A stretch of 42,047 nucleotides of DNA from Gammaproteobacteria bacterium (GCA_021156085.1 JAJNBC010000016.1:1-42047); one strand, 5' to 3'. Positions 24,881-34,428 are shown, numbered from the stretch's first letter. A program made the numbers and translations. The notes: generated by a model not told the origin, from the letters alone.

Positions 24881-25336
24881 ATGCCGGAATCAACGATCAA
24901 ATCAAAGATCACTGAAGACATGAAGAATGCCATGCGTAGTCAAGATAAAGAGCGCTTAGGAACTATCCGTCTCATTCTAGCCGCTTTCAAACAACGCGAA
25001 GTAGATGAACGGATCTCCCTAACAGACGAGCAAGTACTCTCCATTCTTGACAAAATGTTAAAACAACGCCGTGAATCTATTGCCCAATATCAAGCAGGGA
25101 ACCGCCTGGACCTGGTAGAAAAAGAAGAAAAAGAAATAAACGTTATTCAGGGCTATCTCCCCGCACAACTCTCCGATACGGAAGTGAATATGTTAATTGA
25201 TGCCGCCCTTAAAGAATCAAATGCCACATCGATGCGGGATATGGGTAAAGTGATGGGAATATTAAAACCCAAGCTTCAAGGACGTGCAGATATAGCTACT
25301 GTAAGCGCCAGAATTAAAGAACGATTACCCCTCTAA
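24881..25336 (+). CDS. yqeY: GatB/YqeY-domain protein
   Basis: A 151-residue YqeY-family protein, related to the helical tail of the GatB amidotransferase subunit. Its cellular role is not settled; binding to tRNA or to misacylated tRNA has been proposed. The diagnostic blocks are MKNAMRSQDKERLGTIRLILAAFKQREVDER, MLKQRRESIAQYQ, EINVIQGYLPAQLS and MGKVMGILKPKLQGRADIA. It lies 29 nt downstream of rpsU and upstream of dnaG, as in many proteobacteria. TAAGGTAA precedes the ATG. Confidence 0.95.
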   Translation: MPESTIKSKITEDMKNAMRSQDKERLGTIRLILAAFKQREVDERISLTDEQVLSILDKMLKQRRESIAQYQAGNRLDLVEKEEKEINVIQGYLPAQLSDTEVNMLIDAALKESNATSMRDMGKVMGILKPKLQGRADIATVSARIKERLPL

Positions 25337-25407
25337 TTCGTTAATAACCTAAATCTATAGTCCCTAAATCCCGTGCGTTTAATTAAGAGCCTGTTTATAA
25401 TCTCGCT

Positions 25408-27126
25408 ATGAGTAACCTACAAATACCCCGAGAATTTATCCAGCTTGTATTGACGCGTACTGAGCTTGTTGATTTAATCGACAACCGTGTGCCTTTACGC
25501 AAAAAATCCAGTAATAACTATTTTGCCTGCTGTCCTTTTCATACTGAAAAATCAGCTTCTTTCTCAGTATGCCAAAATAAACAATTTTACTATTGCTTCG
25601 GTTGCGGCGCTCACGGCAATGCTATCGATTTTTTAATGCAATATGACCGCCTTTCATTCCCTGAAGCCATTGAAGCGCTTGCCAAGCAAGCGGGCATGGA
25701 AGTGCCGCGAACAGTCAATGCAGCGCCTCAATCTCTCATTAGCCCTGACATTTATGAACTTTTAGCTACCATTACCAAATTCTATCAAACTGAATTACGC
25801 AAATCTGAAGATGCCATTGATTACCTAAAACAAAGAGGCGTTTCTGGTCTCATTGCTCGAGACTTCTGTATAGGTTATGCCCCCAAAAGTTGGGATTATC
25901 TCTTGCAAACCTTTGGTAAAAAACCCAATGAAAGACAGCAATTGCTCGATGCAGGTATGCTTATTAAAAAAGAAGACGGAGGTTATTATGACCGTTTTCG
26001 TGAACGCATTATGTTTCCCATTCATGATCGACGCGGCAGGGTCATTGGCTTTGGGGGGCGGATTTTTGATAAGGGGGAACCTAAATATCTTAATTCTCCT
26101 GAAACTCCTGTTTTTCAAAAAGGTCATGAGCTGTATGGTCTCTATCAAGTTTTACAAGCCCATCGCCAACTACAACGTGCTCTCATCGTAGAAGGCTATA
26201 TGGATGTCATTGCACTATTTCAACACGGCATCACTTATGCGGTTGCCACCTTAGGGACGGCAACCACTGCCCATCATTTACAAAATTTGTTCCGTTATAC
26301 AACGGAAATTATTTTCTGCTTTGATGGCGATGAAGCAGGGCGTATGGCTGCGTGGCGCGCTCTACAAATCACCCTGCCTACTTTAAGGAATGATACTCAA
26401 GTACGTTTTATGTTTTTACCAGAAGGAGAGGATCCGGATACCCTCATACGCAAAGAAGGCAAAACTGGGTTTGAACAGCGCATGCAAGCTGCACTAACTT
26501 TATCTAGTTTCTTTTTCCAATCCATTAGCATGCAAGCTGATTTAAGTAGCATGGATGGCCGAGCACGCTTTGTAAACATAGCTACTGAGCACCTTAAACA
26601 CTTACCCTCCGGCATTTTACAAGACATGATGTTTGAAGAGTTAGCTAAAAAAGCCCATATTGACGTCACCCACTTAAAAAAACCTCAGGGAACATCTTAT
26701 AAAAAAACGGTTCATCCTAAAGCTCGTTCTCCCTCTTTAGTACGCTTGGCTATGATTTTATTAGTACAAGAACCTCAATTAGCTAGTAATATTAAAGAGG
26801 ACCTTCCTGCCTTAGATATTCCAGGCGCAGCTCTCTTTACAGAACTCGTTGAAAATATTAAACAATATTCTTTTCCTAACACAGGCACACTCCTTGAGTA
26901 TTGGCGTGATCGAAAAGAAAGAAAATTACTTGAGAAACTGGCTCATATTGAACATATGATCCCCGTGGCTGGTATTCAACATGAGTTTTTAGGCACATTA
27001 GAACAGCTGCGAAAACTAGCCTATAAGCAACAAATTAAGCAATTATTAGCAAAAGCCGGACAAAATAACTTGTCTTTTGAGGAAAAAAATTTATTACACG
27101 CGCTCATTCATAACAAAAAAGAATAA
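25408..27126 (+). CDS. dnaG: DNA primase DnaG
   Basis: Makes RNA primers at the replication fork. The N-terminal CHC2 zinc finger (CCPFHTEKSASF...FYYCFGCGAHGNAIDF, about residues 40-72) binds template. The TOPRIM core holds VEGYMDVIALFQHGI, LGTATTAHHL and FCFDGDEAGRMAAWRA with the catalytic acidic residues. The C-terminal helicase-binding domain is divergent. At 572 residues it is near E. coli (581). No Shine-Dalgarno sequence is visible before the ATG; instead a perfect TATAAT (25396-25401) lies 6 nt upstream, which would give an almost leaderless transcript if used. Low translation of dnaG is also typical in E. coli. Confidence 0.97.
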   Translation: MSNLQIPREFIQLVLTRTELVDLIDNRVPLRKKSSNNYFACCPFHTEKSASFSVCQNKQFYYCFGCGAHGNAIDFLMQYDRLSFPEAIEALAKQAGMEVPRTVNAAPQSLISPDIYELLATITKFYQTELRKSEDAIDYLKQRGVSGLIARDFCIGYAPKSWDYLLQTFGKKPNERQQLLDAGMLIKKEDGGYYDRFRERIMFPIHDRRGRVIGFGGRIFDKGEPKYLNSPETPVFQKGHELYGLYQVLQAHRQLQRALIVEGYMDVIALFQHGITYAVATLGTATTAHHLQNLFRYTTEIIFCFDGDEAGRMAAWRALQITLPTLRNDTQVRFMFLPEGEDPDTLIRKEGKTGFEQRMQAALTLSSFFFQSISMQADLSSMDGRARFVNIATEHLKHLPSGILQDMMFEELAKKAHIDVTHLKKPQGTSYKKTVHPKARSPSLVRLAMILLVQEPQLASNIKEDLPALDIPGAALFTELVENIKQYSFPNTGTLLEYWRDRKERKLLEKLAHIEHMIPVAGIQHEFLGTLEQLRKLAYKQQIKQLLAKAGQNNLSFEEKNLLHALIHNKKE

Positions 27127-27266
27127 GACTTACTGGAATCACCCACGCGCTGGGCTGAAGAACACATTCAAAAATACTTAGCATGCTAAATCTATTTTAA
27201 TTAATAGACTATTATAAATGGATTAGATGAGTTTTGTCTTAGTCTTCATAATGGCCGCCCACAAGC

Positions 27267-27294
27267 TTTACTGGAGATAGTGCCGGATTATAAT
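27267..27294 (+). promoter_or_regulatory. Candidate promoter of the dnaG-rpoD intervening gene
   Basis: TTTACT (27267-27272), a 16-nt spacer and TATAAT (27289-27294) lie about 36 nt before the AUG at 27330 and 67 nt before the one at 27361. The -10 box is inside the perfect palindrome GGATTATAATCC (27285-27296), which could serve as an operator. The 27127-27266 stretch has only an 20-codon frame directly after dnaG (ending HIQKYLAC) that I cannot assign. Confidence 0.4.
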
Positions 27295-27360
27295 CCAGTC
27301 GTCAACTTTCAATTAAGGATGATATTATAATGCACAACACTTCACTGGCAAGTAAAAAAC

Positions 27361-28128
27361 ATGGTCTTAAAGCGTCTTCTTTTATTCTTTATAGGCCTTC
27401 TATACGGCATTCTTGTTAACTCAATTGCGTTTGGCATATTTTATGGTCTAAATGCAATTAAAGAATCTCTACGCGGGGGAGTATTTCCCGCGGAGGGCCC
27501 CGTATTGTTATTATTCATAGGAATAGCTTTTGCTATTGGTTTTGTGCCTGGCGCTCTATATGGGATGATTATAGGCTCATGGCATTGTGCCATGGATTTT
27601 TATAACAATGGCTTGAGACAAGGGCTCACGTCTCCTTTTAGATTTTTATCCGCTCTATGGAAACATAAAATAAATAATGATTCCACAGAACTTAAAATTT
27701 ATTACGCTTCAACAGATATTAATCTCTTAGCTGAAAAAGAAAAAGCAACTGAAAGAGTCCTCAATCGCGCTAAACTAATTCATACTCTACTGGAAAAAAG
27801 AAATAGAGAAAAGGGGCTCAGCTGCCCACCAGGGATATCACTTCACATAGTAAGCTTCGCAGGCTGTAGTGATTTACAACTTTCTGGTAATGACACCATT
27901 AGAAATATTGCTCATACCATCCAAAACCAAGTCTTGCCTCTATCTGCTGAGGAGAAAGAATCTTCCTCACTGCCTGAATCTGATAATAAAATAACTGTAG
28001 CAAAATTCTTAACACCGGCGGAAATAAATAACCTTCTACATGGCTTTTTCTACCCTAACAAAAGTGCCTCTTCCTCACCTCACTCTGCATCTCCTATATC
28101 TTCTCCCCGACCTGTTCGTTCACCTTAA
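27361..28128 (+). CDS. Unknown membrane protein inserted between dnaG and rpoD
   Basis: I do not recognise this 255-residue protein. Two hydrophobic segments (about residues 5-28 and 46-73, Gly-rich: FAIGFVPGALYGMIIGSW) are followed by a soluble region. That region has a charged helix (EKEKATERVLNRAKLIHTLL) and a Ser/Pro-rich basic tail (SSSPHSASPISSPRPVRSP). The ATG at 27361 has almost no ribosome-binding site. A better-placed ATG at 27330, with AAGGA 10 nt before it, is in another frame and meets this one at an A6 run (27354-27359). Loss of one A would fuse them into MHNTSLASKNMVLKRLL. So the true N-terminus may be 10 residues longer, with a frameshift or sequencing error. Membrane effector or immunity-type protein are guesses only. 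Confidence 0.65.
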   Translation: MVLKRLLLFFIGLLYGILVNSIAFGIFYGLNAIKESLRGGVFPAEGPVLLLFIGIAFAIGFVPGALYGMIIGSWHCAMDFYNNGLRQGLTSPFRFLSALWKHKINNDSTELKIYYASTDINLLAEKEKATERVLNRAKLIHTLLEKRNREKGLSCPPGISLHIVSFAGCSDLQLSGNDTIRNIAHTIQNQVLPLSAEEKESSSLPESDNKITVAKFLTPAEINNLLHGFFYPNKSASSSPHSASPISSPRPVRSP

Positions 28129-28274
28129 CTTCCTAAGAACCTATGCTACCCTTAAACTCCTTATAGCCACCCCCCCTAAAACCATCTGAGAAGGTACTTC
28201 GGATAACCCCCTAAAAGCATGAGAAAATTCTTGGAAACTTGGAATAGAGACTGGTTCAAAACAAAAACAATAGG

Positions 28275-28280
28275 TATAAT
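28275..28280 (+). promoter_or_regulatory. Candidate -10 box of rpoD
   Basis: A perfect TATAAT lies 52 nt before the rpoD ATG, following AATAGG. The sequence 17 nt upstream (TGGTTC, 28252-28257) is a poor -35. With a foreign gene separating dnaG from rpoD, a dedicated rpoD promoter is plausible. No terminator is evident after the gene at 28128. Confidence 0.4.
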
Positions 28281-28332
28281 ACCTTGTTTAGGATTCTCTT
28301 TTCATCATTCGGAATGAATAGGTCAACATACT

Positions 28333-30204
28333 ATGAGTCATGTACGTCAAGACAAGATGGGTCAAGAGCAGCAACGCTCCCGTCTAAAAGAGCTTATTGC
28401 TCGTGGAAAAGAGCAAGGTTATTTAACCTATGCAGAAGTCAATGATCATCTGCCAGCAGATATCGCTGATCCTGAGCAAATTGAAGAAATTATAGGCATG
28501 ATTAACGACATGGGCATCCGTGTCTCCGAGGTCGCTCCTGAGGCCGAAGAATTACTGTTGTCTGATAATGAAGCCACTGCAGATGAAGTGGCTGAAGAAG
28601 AAGTAGCCAGCGCCTTAGCTGCTGTGAATAGTGAGTTTGGCCGAACGGCCGACCCTGTACGCATGTATATGCGCGAAATGGGGAGTGTCGGGTTGTTGTC
28701 TCGTGAGGGCGAAATTGCAATTGCCAAACGTATTGAAGCAGGCATGAATCAAATGCTAACTACGTTAGCTAACCAACCTCAAATGATTGCTGAAGTACTT
28801 GCGGATTATGACAATGTTGAAAAAGGAGAAATACGTTTAAGTGATATTATAAGCGGTTATATTGAACCAAATATTTTCACTGCAGAAGAAGACCCTCTTA
28901 GTAAAGAAAAAACAGTTGTTGCCATCACCACCACTGAGGAAGAGGAAGAAGAGGAAAACGAAAGTGGGGGGGGATTTCTGGAAGAAGAAACAGGACCGGA
29001 TCCTGAAATTGCTAAAATACGTTTCGGTGAATTACGCCAACTTTACGATGAAACAATGGCTGCTGAAAAGAAATATGGCACTCAAAGTAAAAAATGGTTA
29101 AAAAAATGTGAAGCACTTGCAAAATGCTTTATGGATATAAAACTCGCTTCTCGTCAATTTAATAAGCTTTCTCAGAAAATGCGTACTTTACTCGATGAAA
29201 TTCGCACGCAAGAACGCTATATTATGAATCTTGCAGTTAATAAAGCGCGGGTACCACGTAAAGTTTTTATTAATTCTTTTTTAAATAATGAAACTAATCT
29301 TAATTGGATGGCCGCACATAAGGGCAAAAGCTATTACAATGATTTAAAAACATTTGCCCCCGAAATTGCACGTGCGCAAAATAAATTAATCTCTCTCCAA
29401 AATTTAATGAAAATGTCTATTAGTGAGATTAAAGAAGTTAACCGTCGCATGTCCATTGGCGAAGCGAAGGCACGTCGCGCAAAAAAAGAAATGGTGGAAG
29501 CCAATTTGCGATTAGTTATTTCAATCGCAAAAAAATATACGAACCGCGGTTTACAATTCCTGGATTTAATTCAAGAAGGTAATATTGGCTTAATGAAGGC
29601 CGTCGATAAATTTGAATATCAACGGGGTTATAAATTTTCAACTTATGCCACTTGGTGGATTCGTCAAGCTATTACACGTTCTATTGCGGATCAAGCTCGC
29701 ACCATTCGCATCCCAGTACATATGATTGAAACAATCAATAAATTGAATCGCATTTCAAGGCAGATTGTACAAGAGACTGGCTTAGAACCCACCCCTGAAG
29801 AGCTAAGTAAGCGTATGGACTTACCAGAAGAAAAGATCCGCAAAGTGCTAAAAATTGCTAAAGAACCTATTTCTATGGAAACCCCGATAGGTGACGATGA
29901 AGACTCGCATTTAGGGGACTTTATTGAAGATCTTAATACCGAATCCCCCCTTGATTGCGCAACTAATACAGGCTTATCTGAAGCCACCCAAAAAATACTA
30001 AATTCACTGACTCCTCGAGAAGCAAAAGTATTGCGCATGCGTTTTGGAATCAATATGAATACGGATCATACTTTAGAAGAAGTGGGTAAACAATTTGACG
30101 TTACACGCGAACGCATCCGTCAAATTGAAGCAAAAGCATTACGTAAACTACGTCATCCTTCGAGATCAGAGCAATTACGCAGTTTTCTTGAAGAACAAGA
30201 GTGA
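28333..30204 (+). CDS. rpoD: RNA polymerase primary sigma factor RpoD (sigma-70)
   Basis: Housekeeping sigma factor directing RNA polymerase to -10/-35 promoters. Region 1.1 spans about residues 8-85 ([25 protein letters not shown]), and region 1.2 has [30 protein letters not shown] non-conserved acidic insert follows ([13 protein letters not shown] near residue 205). Region 2 has [30 protein letters not shown] and [31 protein letters not shown]. Region 4.2 has [30 protein letters not shown]. At 623 residues it matches E. coli (613). It closes the rpsU-yqeY-dnaG-rpoD group. Confidence 0.98.
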   Translation: MSHVRQDKMGQEQQRSRLKELIARGKEQGYLTYAEVNDHLPADIADPEQIEEIIGMINDMGIRVSEVAPEAEELLLSDNEATADEVAEEEVASALAAVNSEFGRTADPVRMYMREMGSVGLLSREGEIAIAKRIEAGMNQMLTTLANQPQMIAEVLADYDNVEKGEIRLSDIISGYIEPNIFTAEEDPLSKEKTVVAITTTEEEEEEENESGGGFLEEETGPDPEIAKIRFGELRQLYDETMAAEKKYGTQSKKWLKKCEALAKCFMDIKLASRQFNKLSQKMRTLLDEIRTQERYIMNLAVNKARVPRKVFINSFLNNETNLNWMAAHKGKSYYNDLKTFAPEIARAQNKLISLQNLMKMSISEIKEVNRRMSIGEAKARRAKKEMVEANLRLVISIAKKYTNRGLQFLDLIQEGNIGLMKAVDKFEYQRGYKFSTYATWWIRQAITRSIADQARTIRIPVHMIETINKLNRISRQIVQETGLEPTPEELSKRMDLPEEKIRKVLKIAKEPISMETPIGDDEDSHLGDFIEDLNTESPLDCATNTGLSEATQKILNSLTPREAKVLRMRFGINMNTDHTLEEVGKQFDVTRERIRQIEAKALRKLRHPSRSEQLRSFLEEQE

Positions 30205-30229
30205 CAAAGCCCTTTCTCACTTGTATACT
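30201..30229 (+). promoter_or_regulatory. Promoter of tRNA-Ile2
   Basis: GTGACA (30201-30206, overlapping the rpoD stop codon), a 17-nt spacer and TATACT (30224-30229) each match the consensus at five of six bases. The start site would be near 30236, leaving a leader of about 50 nt before the tRNA. Confidence 0.6.
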
Positions 30230-30285
30230 TTGGCGCACGATGAAGGCGGCGGCCAATATTTTCGCTTTCTTTGTGCAAAGCAAAC

Positions 30286-30359
<74 letters not shown>

Positions 30360-30479
30360 TTAAATAATCAAGCGGGTTAAAAAGCAAATTTAAAACTCGA
30401 AAAGAAGGATCTTTCCCACTTTAGGAGGCACTTCTCCTATGAACACCCTACTCTAACTCTTAACCTATAATTTTCACAG

Positions 30480-30943
30480 TTCCGAAAACCATAAGCTCTT
30501 CTTTGTATCAGCTTCAGCTTGCGATGAAACCCTTATAATTCTTTTAAGGGAAGACAAACAAGATAATCTTTTAGTTCGTTTTTTGCGCCTTCAAGAAATT
30601 GAGGCGTTTCTCCTGTAATTTGCATTAACCCATACACATTTTATATTTATGAGAATAGGATCAAAACTAGATTTTGTAGCAATAAGCGCTTTTACAACTT
30701 TGGAATCAAGCGGATCATCTAATCTAATTTAAAAATTTCATTCCAATATTGCACTCAACCACGAATTTTAACATCATACTTATCTGCAGGGGGAAATTTT
30801 TTCGTTAATACTTCCGCTGTTGGAGGACCCAGTAAATTAGAAAAATGTGTTGGGCTAATATACTTAATTTCACCAAATGACAACCCATCTTTCTTTAGAA
30901 GGATTAGTAGCGCAGTGTTTATGCCATGTGGCATCTTCAGCAT
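30480..30943 (-). pseudogene. Decayed lytic transglycosylase (SLT-type) gene
   Basis: Reading the minus strand piecewise gives an SLT-like sequence broken several times. It runs ...FPPADKYDVKIRG, an in-frame TGA (30755-30757), VQYWNEIFKLD, a stop and frame change, DPLDSKVVKALIATKSSFDP, another shift near 30633, and LMQITGETPQFLEGAKNELKDYLVCL. In intact enzymes LVKALIATESSF holds the catalytic Glu (here Lys in ATKSSF) and GLMQI is the next motif; so even the catalytic residue is lost. The family role is peptidoglycan cleavage. The 30360-30479 stretch and 30944-31077 show only short frames that I cannot assign; some at 31000-31077 may be remnants of the same locus. Confidence 0.6.
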
Positions 30944-31077
30944 TTGGGGATATAAATGCTTTTCTTATGCTTACATTGCCACCCCAGAGATTCCAGGTCC
31001 TATCAATAGCTTATATCTTACGACTTTTAACCGCTTTATGGCTGAGCCAAAGGGGGGCCCCACTCATCGCGTTTTTC

Positions 31078-32181
31078 TTAAACCGGCACAGGTTTAAGGC
31101 TCAATAGGTCTTTTAGGAGAAGTTGTCGCTGCTCCAAACAAGTTTCGGCTAAAGCAGCTATACCCTCCCGGTCTTCGCGGGCGCCCCCCTCAGTAATCCA
31201 AGGAGCACCCAATTCCTCCCTCCCACCGTGTATTGGTGCTTGTAATGCGAATTTCTCTCCCAGCCCTCCTCCATCCTGTTGATGCGTATACACATCACTA
31301 ACTACTGCTTGTTTCCATCTCTCTCCTTCCCCCGGTAATCTTGGTTGTTTAAAATCAGCAAGGGGAAACCTTCTACCGTCTAGATAAAACTGCTGGATCA
31401 CATGGGCGGGTAATAAAAACTGTGCGCCTCCGACTTCTGTACACCAACAGGGTTGCAGCGTTTTCCCGATCCCCTCTCGGCCTCCAGGCCAGTCAGCATA
31501 AACTTTTTCATATTTCTGATAGGCTCGAATTATTGGACCGAAGTCGAAATGCTCCCCATGCGCTGTGCCATTCTCTTGCAGAGCCCGGGCTTGCAATCCT
31601 GCTTCGTGCGGGGGGAGATAATTTAATAACATTTTACACATCTTCCAATCTAGTGCCCACAGCGCATATTGAAACCCTGTGATATGGTGAAACTTCCGGT
31701 GCGATAAATCCGTGACTTCACCCGATTGGAAAATAAGAGCGGGGTCTGCTTTAAGCATAGCTTCAGCTTCTTCTTTTTTTCCTTCTGCAACCAGTTTTAA
31801 AAATGTGGCGACTTTTGGGGGTGTATTCTCTGGTTGCGGTCTCCAAAGACCCAAGCCTCCTGCTAGTGAGGGCGCCAGTGGCCACAAGGGGGAGTATACT
31901 TTCATTCGTCCTTCGGCACCTGCTTCTTTAAATTCTTCTGCAGCTGCTCTAGCTCTGTTCTGTTGCTCCGCTTTTTCTTGCTCTGCCGTTTGTTCCGCTT
32001 TGGCTTTTTCAGCTGCCAGTAATTGCATGTCTCTTTCCATGGTGGCTATCCTTGCTTCTAAAGCCTGTATTTCTTTAGCTTGGCTCGCTTGGACCTCTAG
32101 CAGGTGTTCTACCGCTTGTTTCATCTCCACTTCTTTTTCAGCTTTTTTTGGGACTGGAACACCTTCAGATGATGAATGCAT
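31078..32181 (-). CDS. Candidate Dot/Icm effector with coiled coil and ankyrin-like unit
   Basis: A 367-residue protein of unknown function. Residues 12-90 form a strong coiled coil (KEIQALEARIATMERDMQLLAAEKAKAEQ). A central part from residue 123 resembles a degenerate ankyrin-type repeat: FLKLVAEGKKEEAEAMLKADPALI, then GEVTDLSHRKFHHITGFQYALWALDWKMCKMLLNYLP. I recall this GxVTDxSxRxFxxITxxQYAxWAxDxxM pattern from large families of predicted Legionella/Legionellales effectors, but I cannot name a member. The C-terminal third (GGAQFLLPAHVIQQFY, EKFALQAPIHGG) is conserved-looking. No signal peptide or membrane segment. AGGAGA lies 8 nt before the ATG. Transfer of this protein into a host cell is inference from family resemblance and the presence of icmQ. 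Confidence 0.7.
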   Translation of the reverse strand: MHSSSEGVPVPKKAEKEVEMKQAVEHLLEVQASQAKEIQALEARIATMERDMQLLAAEKAKAEQTAEQEKAEQQNRARAAAEEFKEAGAEGRMKVYSPLWPLAPSLAGGLGLWRPQPENTPPKVATFLKLVAEGKKEEAEAMLKADPALIFQSGEVTDLSHRKFHHITGFQYALWALDWKMCKMLLNYLPPHEAGLQARALQENGTAHGEHFDFGPIIRAYQKYEKVYADWPGGREGIGKTLQPCWCTEVGGAQFLLPAHVIQQFYLDGRRFPLADFKQPRLPGEGERWKQAVVSDVYTHQQDGGGLGEKFALQAPIHGGREELGAPWITEGGAREDREGIAALAETCLEQRQLLLKDLLSLKPVPV

Positions 32182-32367
32182 AAAATGAGTCTCCTGAGAG
32201 TGATATTATTATAGTTTATGAATTTCCTCATAATCTAAAGCGATGGTATATAATTTATAATCTATTTTCTACCTTTTTAACGAACAGCTTGGCTCTTTGC
32301 TTTCATGACCTACACAAATGAGATATTTTATTGTAGCATCTTCTCATCATTTGCCGGAGGACACTCA

Positions 32368-32649
32368 ATGAAAAGATTATTTATTTTAATCAGTGCTGCT
32401 CTTACATTATCATTGTTAACACAACAGACAGCCATGGCTTGGTCTCAAGAAGCAAGCAAAGTAGAATGCGGAAATGGTAAAACAGTCGCAGAGGCAGCAA
32501 GTAACTTAAATACTATATTAAATCAAGATTTTTTTAATGAAAAGTCAAATAGCTTCGTTTCGGCCCCTGTTATCCAAAAACTTGATAATGGCACATTTAT
32601 GGTATGCGCTACTTTTAACTCTAATTATAGTTGGTCTAATTATTCATAG
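32368..32649 (+). CDS. Small secreted protein of unknown function
   Basis: A 93-residue protein with a good Sec signal peptide (MKRLFILISAALTLSLL, cut after TAMA). The mature part is about 69 residues, with two Cys (VECGNG and MVCATF) and an Asn/Ser-rich end (SNYSWSNYS). CCGGAGG is 8 nt before the ATG at 32368, which fixes this start over a longer frame from 32305. Size, signal and Cys pair are broadly like the 18164-18535 protein, although I see no sequence similarity. It is divergent from the effector candidate across about 190 nt; a TATAAT (32208-32213, minus strand) there may serve the effector gene. Confidence 0.75.
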   Translation: MKRLFILISAALTLSLLTQQTAMAWSQEASKVECGNGKTVAEAASNLNTILNQDFFNEKSNSFVSAPVIQKLDNGTFMVCATFNSNYSWSNYS

Positions 32650-32683
32650 ATAAATAATTAAACTTAAATAAGCAGCAGATTAG

Positions 32684-32721
32684 CAGAAAACTTTTAGGAT
32701 CTATTGACAATCCTAAAGTTT
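32684..32721 (-). terminator. Possible terminator overlapping the rlmN stop
   Basis: On the minus strand AAACTTTAGGAT, an 9-10 nt loop and ATCCTAAAAGTTTT form a 12-bp stem with one bulged base, ending in a TTTT run. The rlmN stop codon is inside the first arm. The same repeat could serve the convergent small secreted-protein gene, though its U tract on that side is poor. Confidence 0.45.
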
Positions 32722-33843
32722 GTCTTGCAAAAGAACTTTTTTTTGTAATCGCTCAGCTCGACGTGTACGGTCACGAACTTGGCCTACTAGTTGGCCACAG
32801 GCAGCATCAATTTTCTCTCCTCGAGTTTTTCGAATAATGCAGTTAATGTTTCCTGCCATTAAAATTTCTTGAAAACGATCGATAGTGGCTTGATCTGAAC
32901 GTTGATAGATCGTATTCGGAAAGGGATTGAAAGGAATAAGATTAACTTTAATTTTTGATAGAACATCTTCATCTTTGAAGAGTTTAATTAATTGCCGGGC
33001 ATGATCAGGCTGATCATTTATCCCAGCCAACATAATATACTCTATCGTAACATAGCGGCGGTTTGCATCTTTAAAATAATCTTTACATGCACGCATTAAT
33101 TCTTTAAGGGGATATTTTTTATTGAGCGGCACGAGGATATTGCGTAACTCATCATTAGGGGCATGCAGAGAAACAGCCAAAGAAACATCGCTTCGTTCAC
33201 GTAACTGATACATCGCAGGCACCAGACCTGCTGTGCTCAGCGTGACCCGTCGTTTAGAAAGACCATAACAAAAATCATCGAGCATCAGATCCATAGCCCT
33301 CACTACATTATCAAAATTAAGTAAGGGCTCGCCCATCCCCATCATCACGACATTCGTCACAGCACGATCATGGATCGCTTTATTGTGAGACAAGCTGCGC
33401 GTGGCAATCCAGAGCTGCGCAATAATTTCAGCGCTTTCAAGGTTACGGCTAAACCCTTGTTTACCGGTAGAACAAAAATCACAATTTAAAACACAGCCTA
33501 CTTGAGAAGAAACACACAGCGTTCCTCGCGTTTTTTCCGGGATAAACACTGTTTCAATGCAATTACCGTCCTTTAGTTTGATCACCCATTTATGAGTACC
33601 ATCTGGGGCGGTGCTTTCAAAAGCAATTTCAGGGGGGTTGATTTCGGCAACGGCTACTATTTTTTCTCGCAGACTTTTGCTGAAATTAGTCATCATCTCA
33701 ATCTCACGCATACCATGAAAATGAATCCATTTTAGCGCCTGCTCGGCTCTATAAGATTTTTCACCCAGAGCAACAAAAAAATCTTGCATCGCTTGGCGGT
33801 TTAAACCAAGTAAATTAATTTTATCACTCTTAGGGGCTATCAT
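32713..33843 (-). CDS. rlmN: Dual-specificity 23S rRNA/tRNA methyltransferase RlmN
   Basis: Radical-SAM enzyme that methylates C2 of A2503 in 23S rRNA and A37 in some tRNAs. The iron-sulfur cluster motif C117-x3-C121-x2-C124 ([20 protein letters not shown]) is intact. [25 protein letters not shown] and [10 protein letters not shown] follow, and the mechanistic C-terminal Cys is in AACGQLVG. At 376 residues it is of normal length (E. coli 384). It starts 3 nt after ndk, so the two form an operon. In E. coli ndk and rlmN are also neighbours. Confidence 0.97.
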   Translation of the reverse strand: MIAPKSDKINLLGLNRQAMQDFFVALGEKSYRAEQALKWIHFHGMREIEMMTNFSKSLREKIVAVAEINPPEIAFESTAPDGTHKWVIKLKDGNCIETVFIPEKTRGTLCVSSQVGCVLNCDFCSTGKQGFSRNLESAEIIAQLWIATRSLSHNKAIHDRAVTNVVMMGMGEPLLNFDNVVRAMDLMLDDFCYGLSKRRVTLSTAGLVPAMYQLRERSDVSLAVSLHAPNDELRNILVPLNKKYPLKELMRACKDYFKDANRRYVTIEYIMLAGINDQPDHARQLIKLFKDEDVLSKIKVNLIPFNPFPNTIYQRSDQATIDRFQEILMAGNINCIIRKTRGEKIDAACGQLVGQVRDRTRRAERLQKKVLLQDKL

Positions 33844-33846
33844 AGT

Positions 33847-34293
33847 TTAAGCAAGTTCTGTGCTTTTTACGTAACTAACAATTTCTTCTGGCTTAAAGAA
33901 AAAATTAATTTCTTGTTTTGCATTTTCCAAACTATCAGAACCATGCACAGCATTATGATCGATGGATTCAGCAAAATCAGCACGGATAGTACCAATCGCA
34001 GCCTCTGTAGGATTGGTGGCCCCCATGATTTGACGATTTAAAGCTACGGCATTCGGACCCTCTAACACTTGAAGCATAACGGGACCCGAACTCATAAAAC
34101 GAACGAGGTTATTAAAAAAAGGACGGTCTTTATGGATAGCATAAAAATCTTCTGCTTGTTTTTTTGTTAAAAGTGCCATTTTTGCAGCGACTATATGTAA
34201 TCCTTCTTGCTCAAAACGACGGTTAATTTCACCAATAACGCATTTTGCTACAGCATCCGGTTTAATAATAGATAAGGTTTGTTCTTGTTGCAT
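33847..34293 (-). CDS. ndk: Nucleoside diphosphate kinase Ndk
   Basis: Balances nucleoside triphosphate pools by phosphate transfer through a histidine. [12 protein letters not shown] is the family N-terminus, and the catalytic His is H117 in [24 protein letters not shown] and [10 protein letters not shown] are conserved nucleotide-binding parts. At 148 residues it is slightly longer than E. coli (143). CAGGAGATTTCT precedes the ATG. It is upstream of rlmN in a two-gene operon. Confidence 0.98.
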   Translation of the reverse strand: MQQEQTLSIIKPDAVAKCVIGEINRRFEQEGLHIVAAKMALLTKKQAEDFYAIHKDRPFFNNLVRFMSSGPVMLQVLEGPNAVALNRQIMGATNPTEAAIGTIRADFAESIDHNAVHGSDSLENAKQEINFFFKPEEIVSYVKSTELA

Positions 34294-34428
34294 AGAAATC
34301 TCCTGGTTATGAGTGACCTATTTTTTGCAGTTCAACCTACTCTCTTATAGGCACCCAGCCAATGCAAAAGGCGTCCCACAAGGTAGAGAGGGGGAGGCGT
34401 ATTATAGAGGATTGCATGGAAAATGCAC

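Noticed and set aside
29691-30053. 120-codon minus-strand frame within rpoD
   Set aside because: It lies opposite sigma regions 3-4, which are highly conserved on the plus strand; Ser-rich shadow only.
30877-31107. Two overlapping plus-strand frames of 60-76 codons before the effector candidate
   Set aside because: They overlap the decayed transglycosylase frame and the effector 3' end on the other strand, lack ribosome-binding sites and match nothing I recognise; possible remnants, but not supportable as genes.
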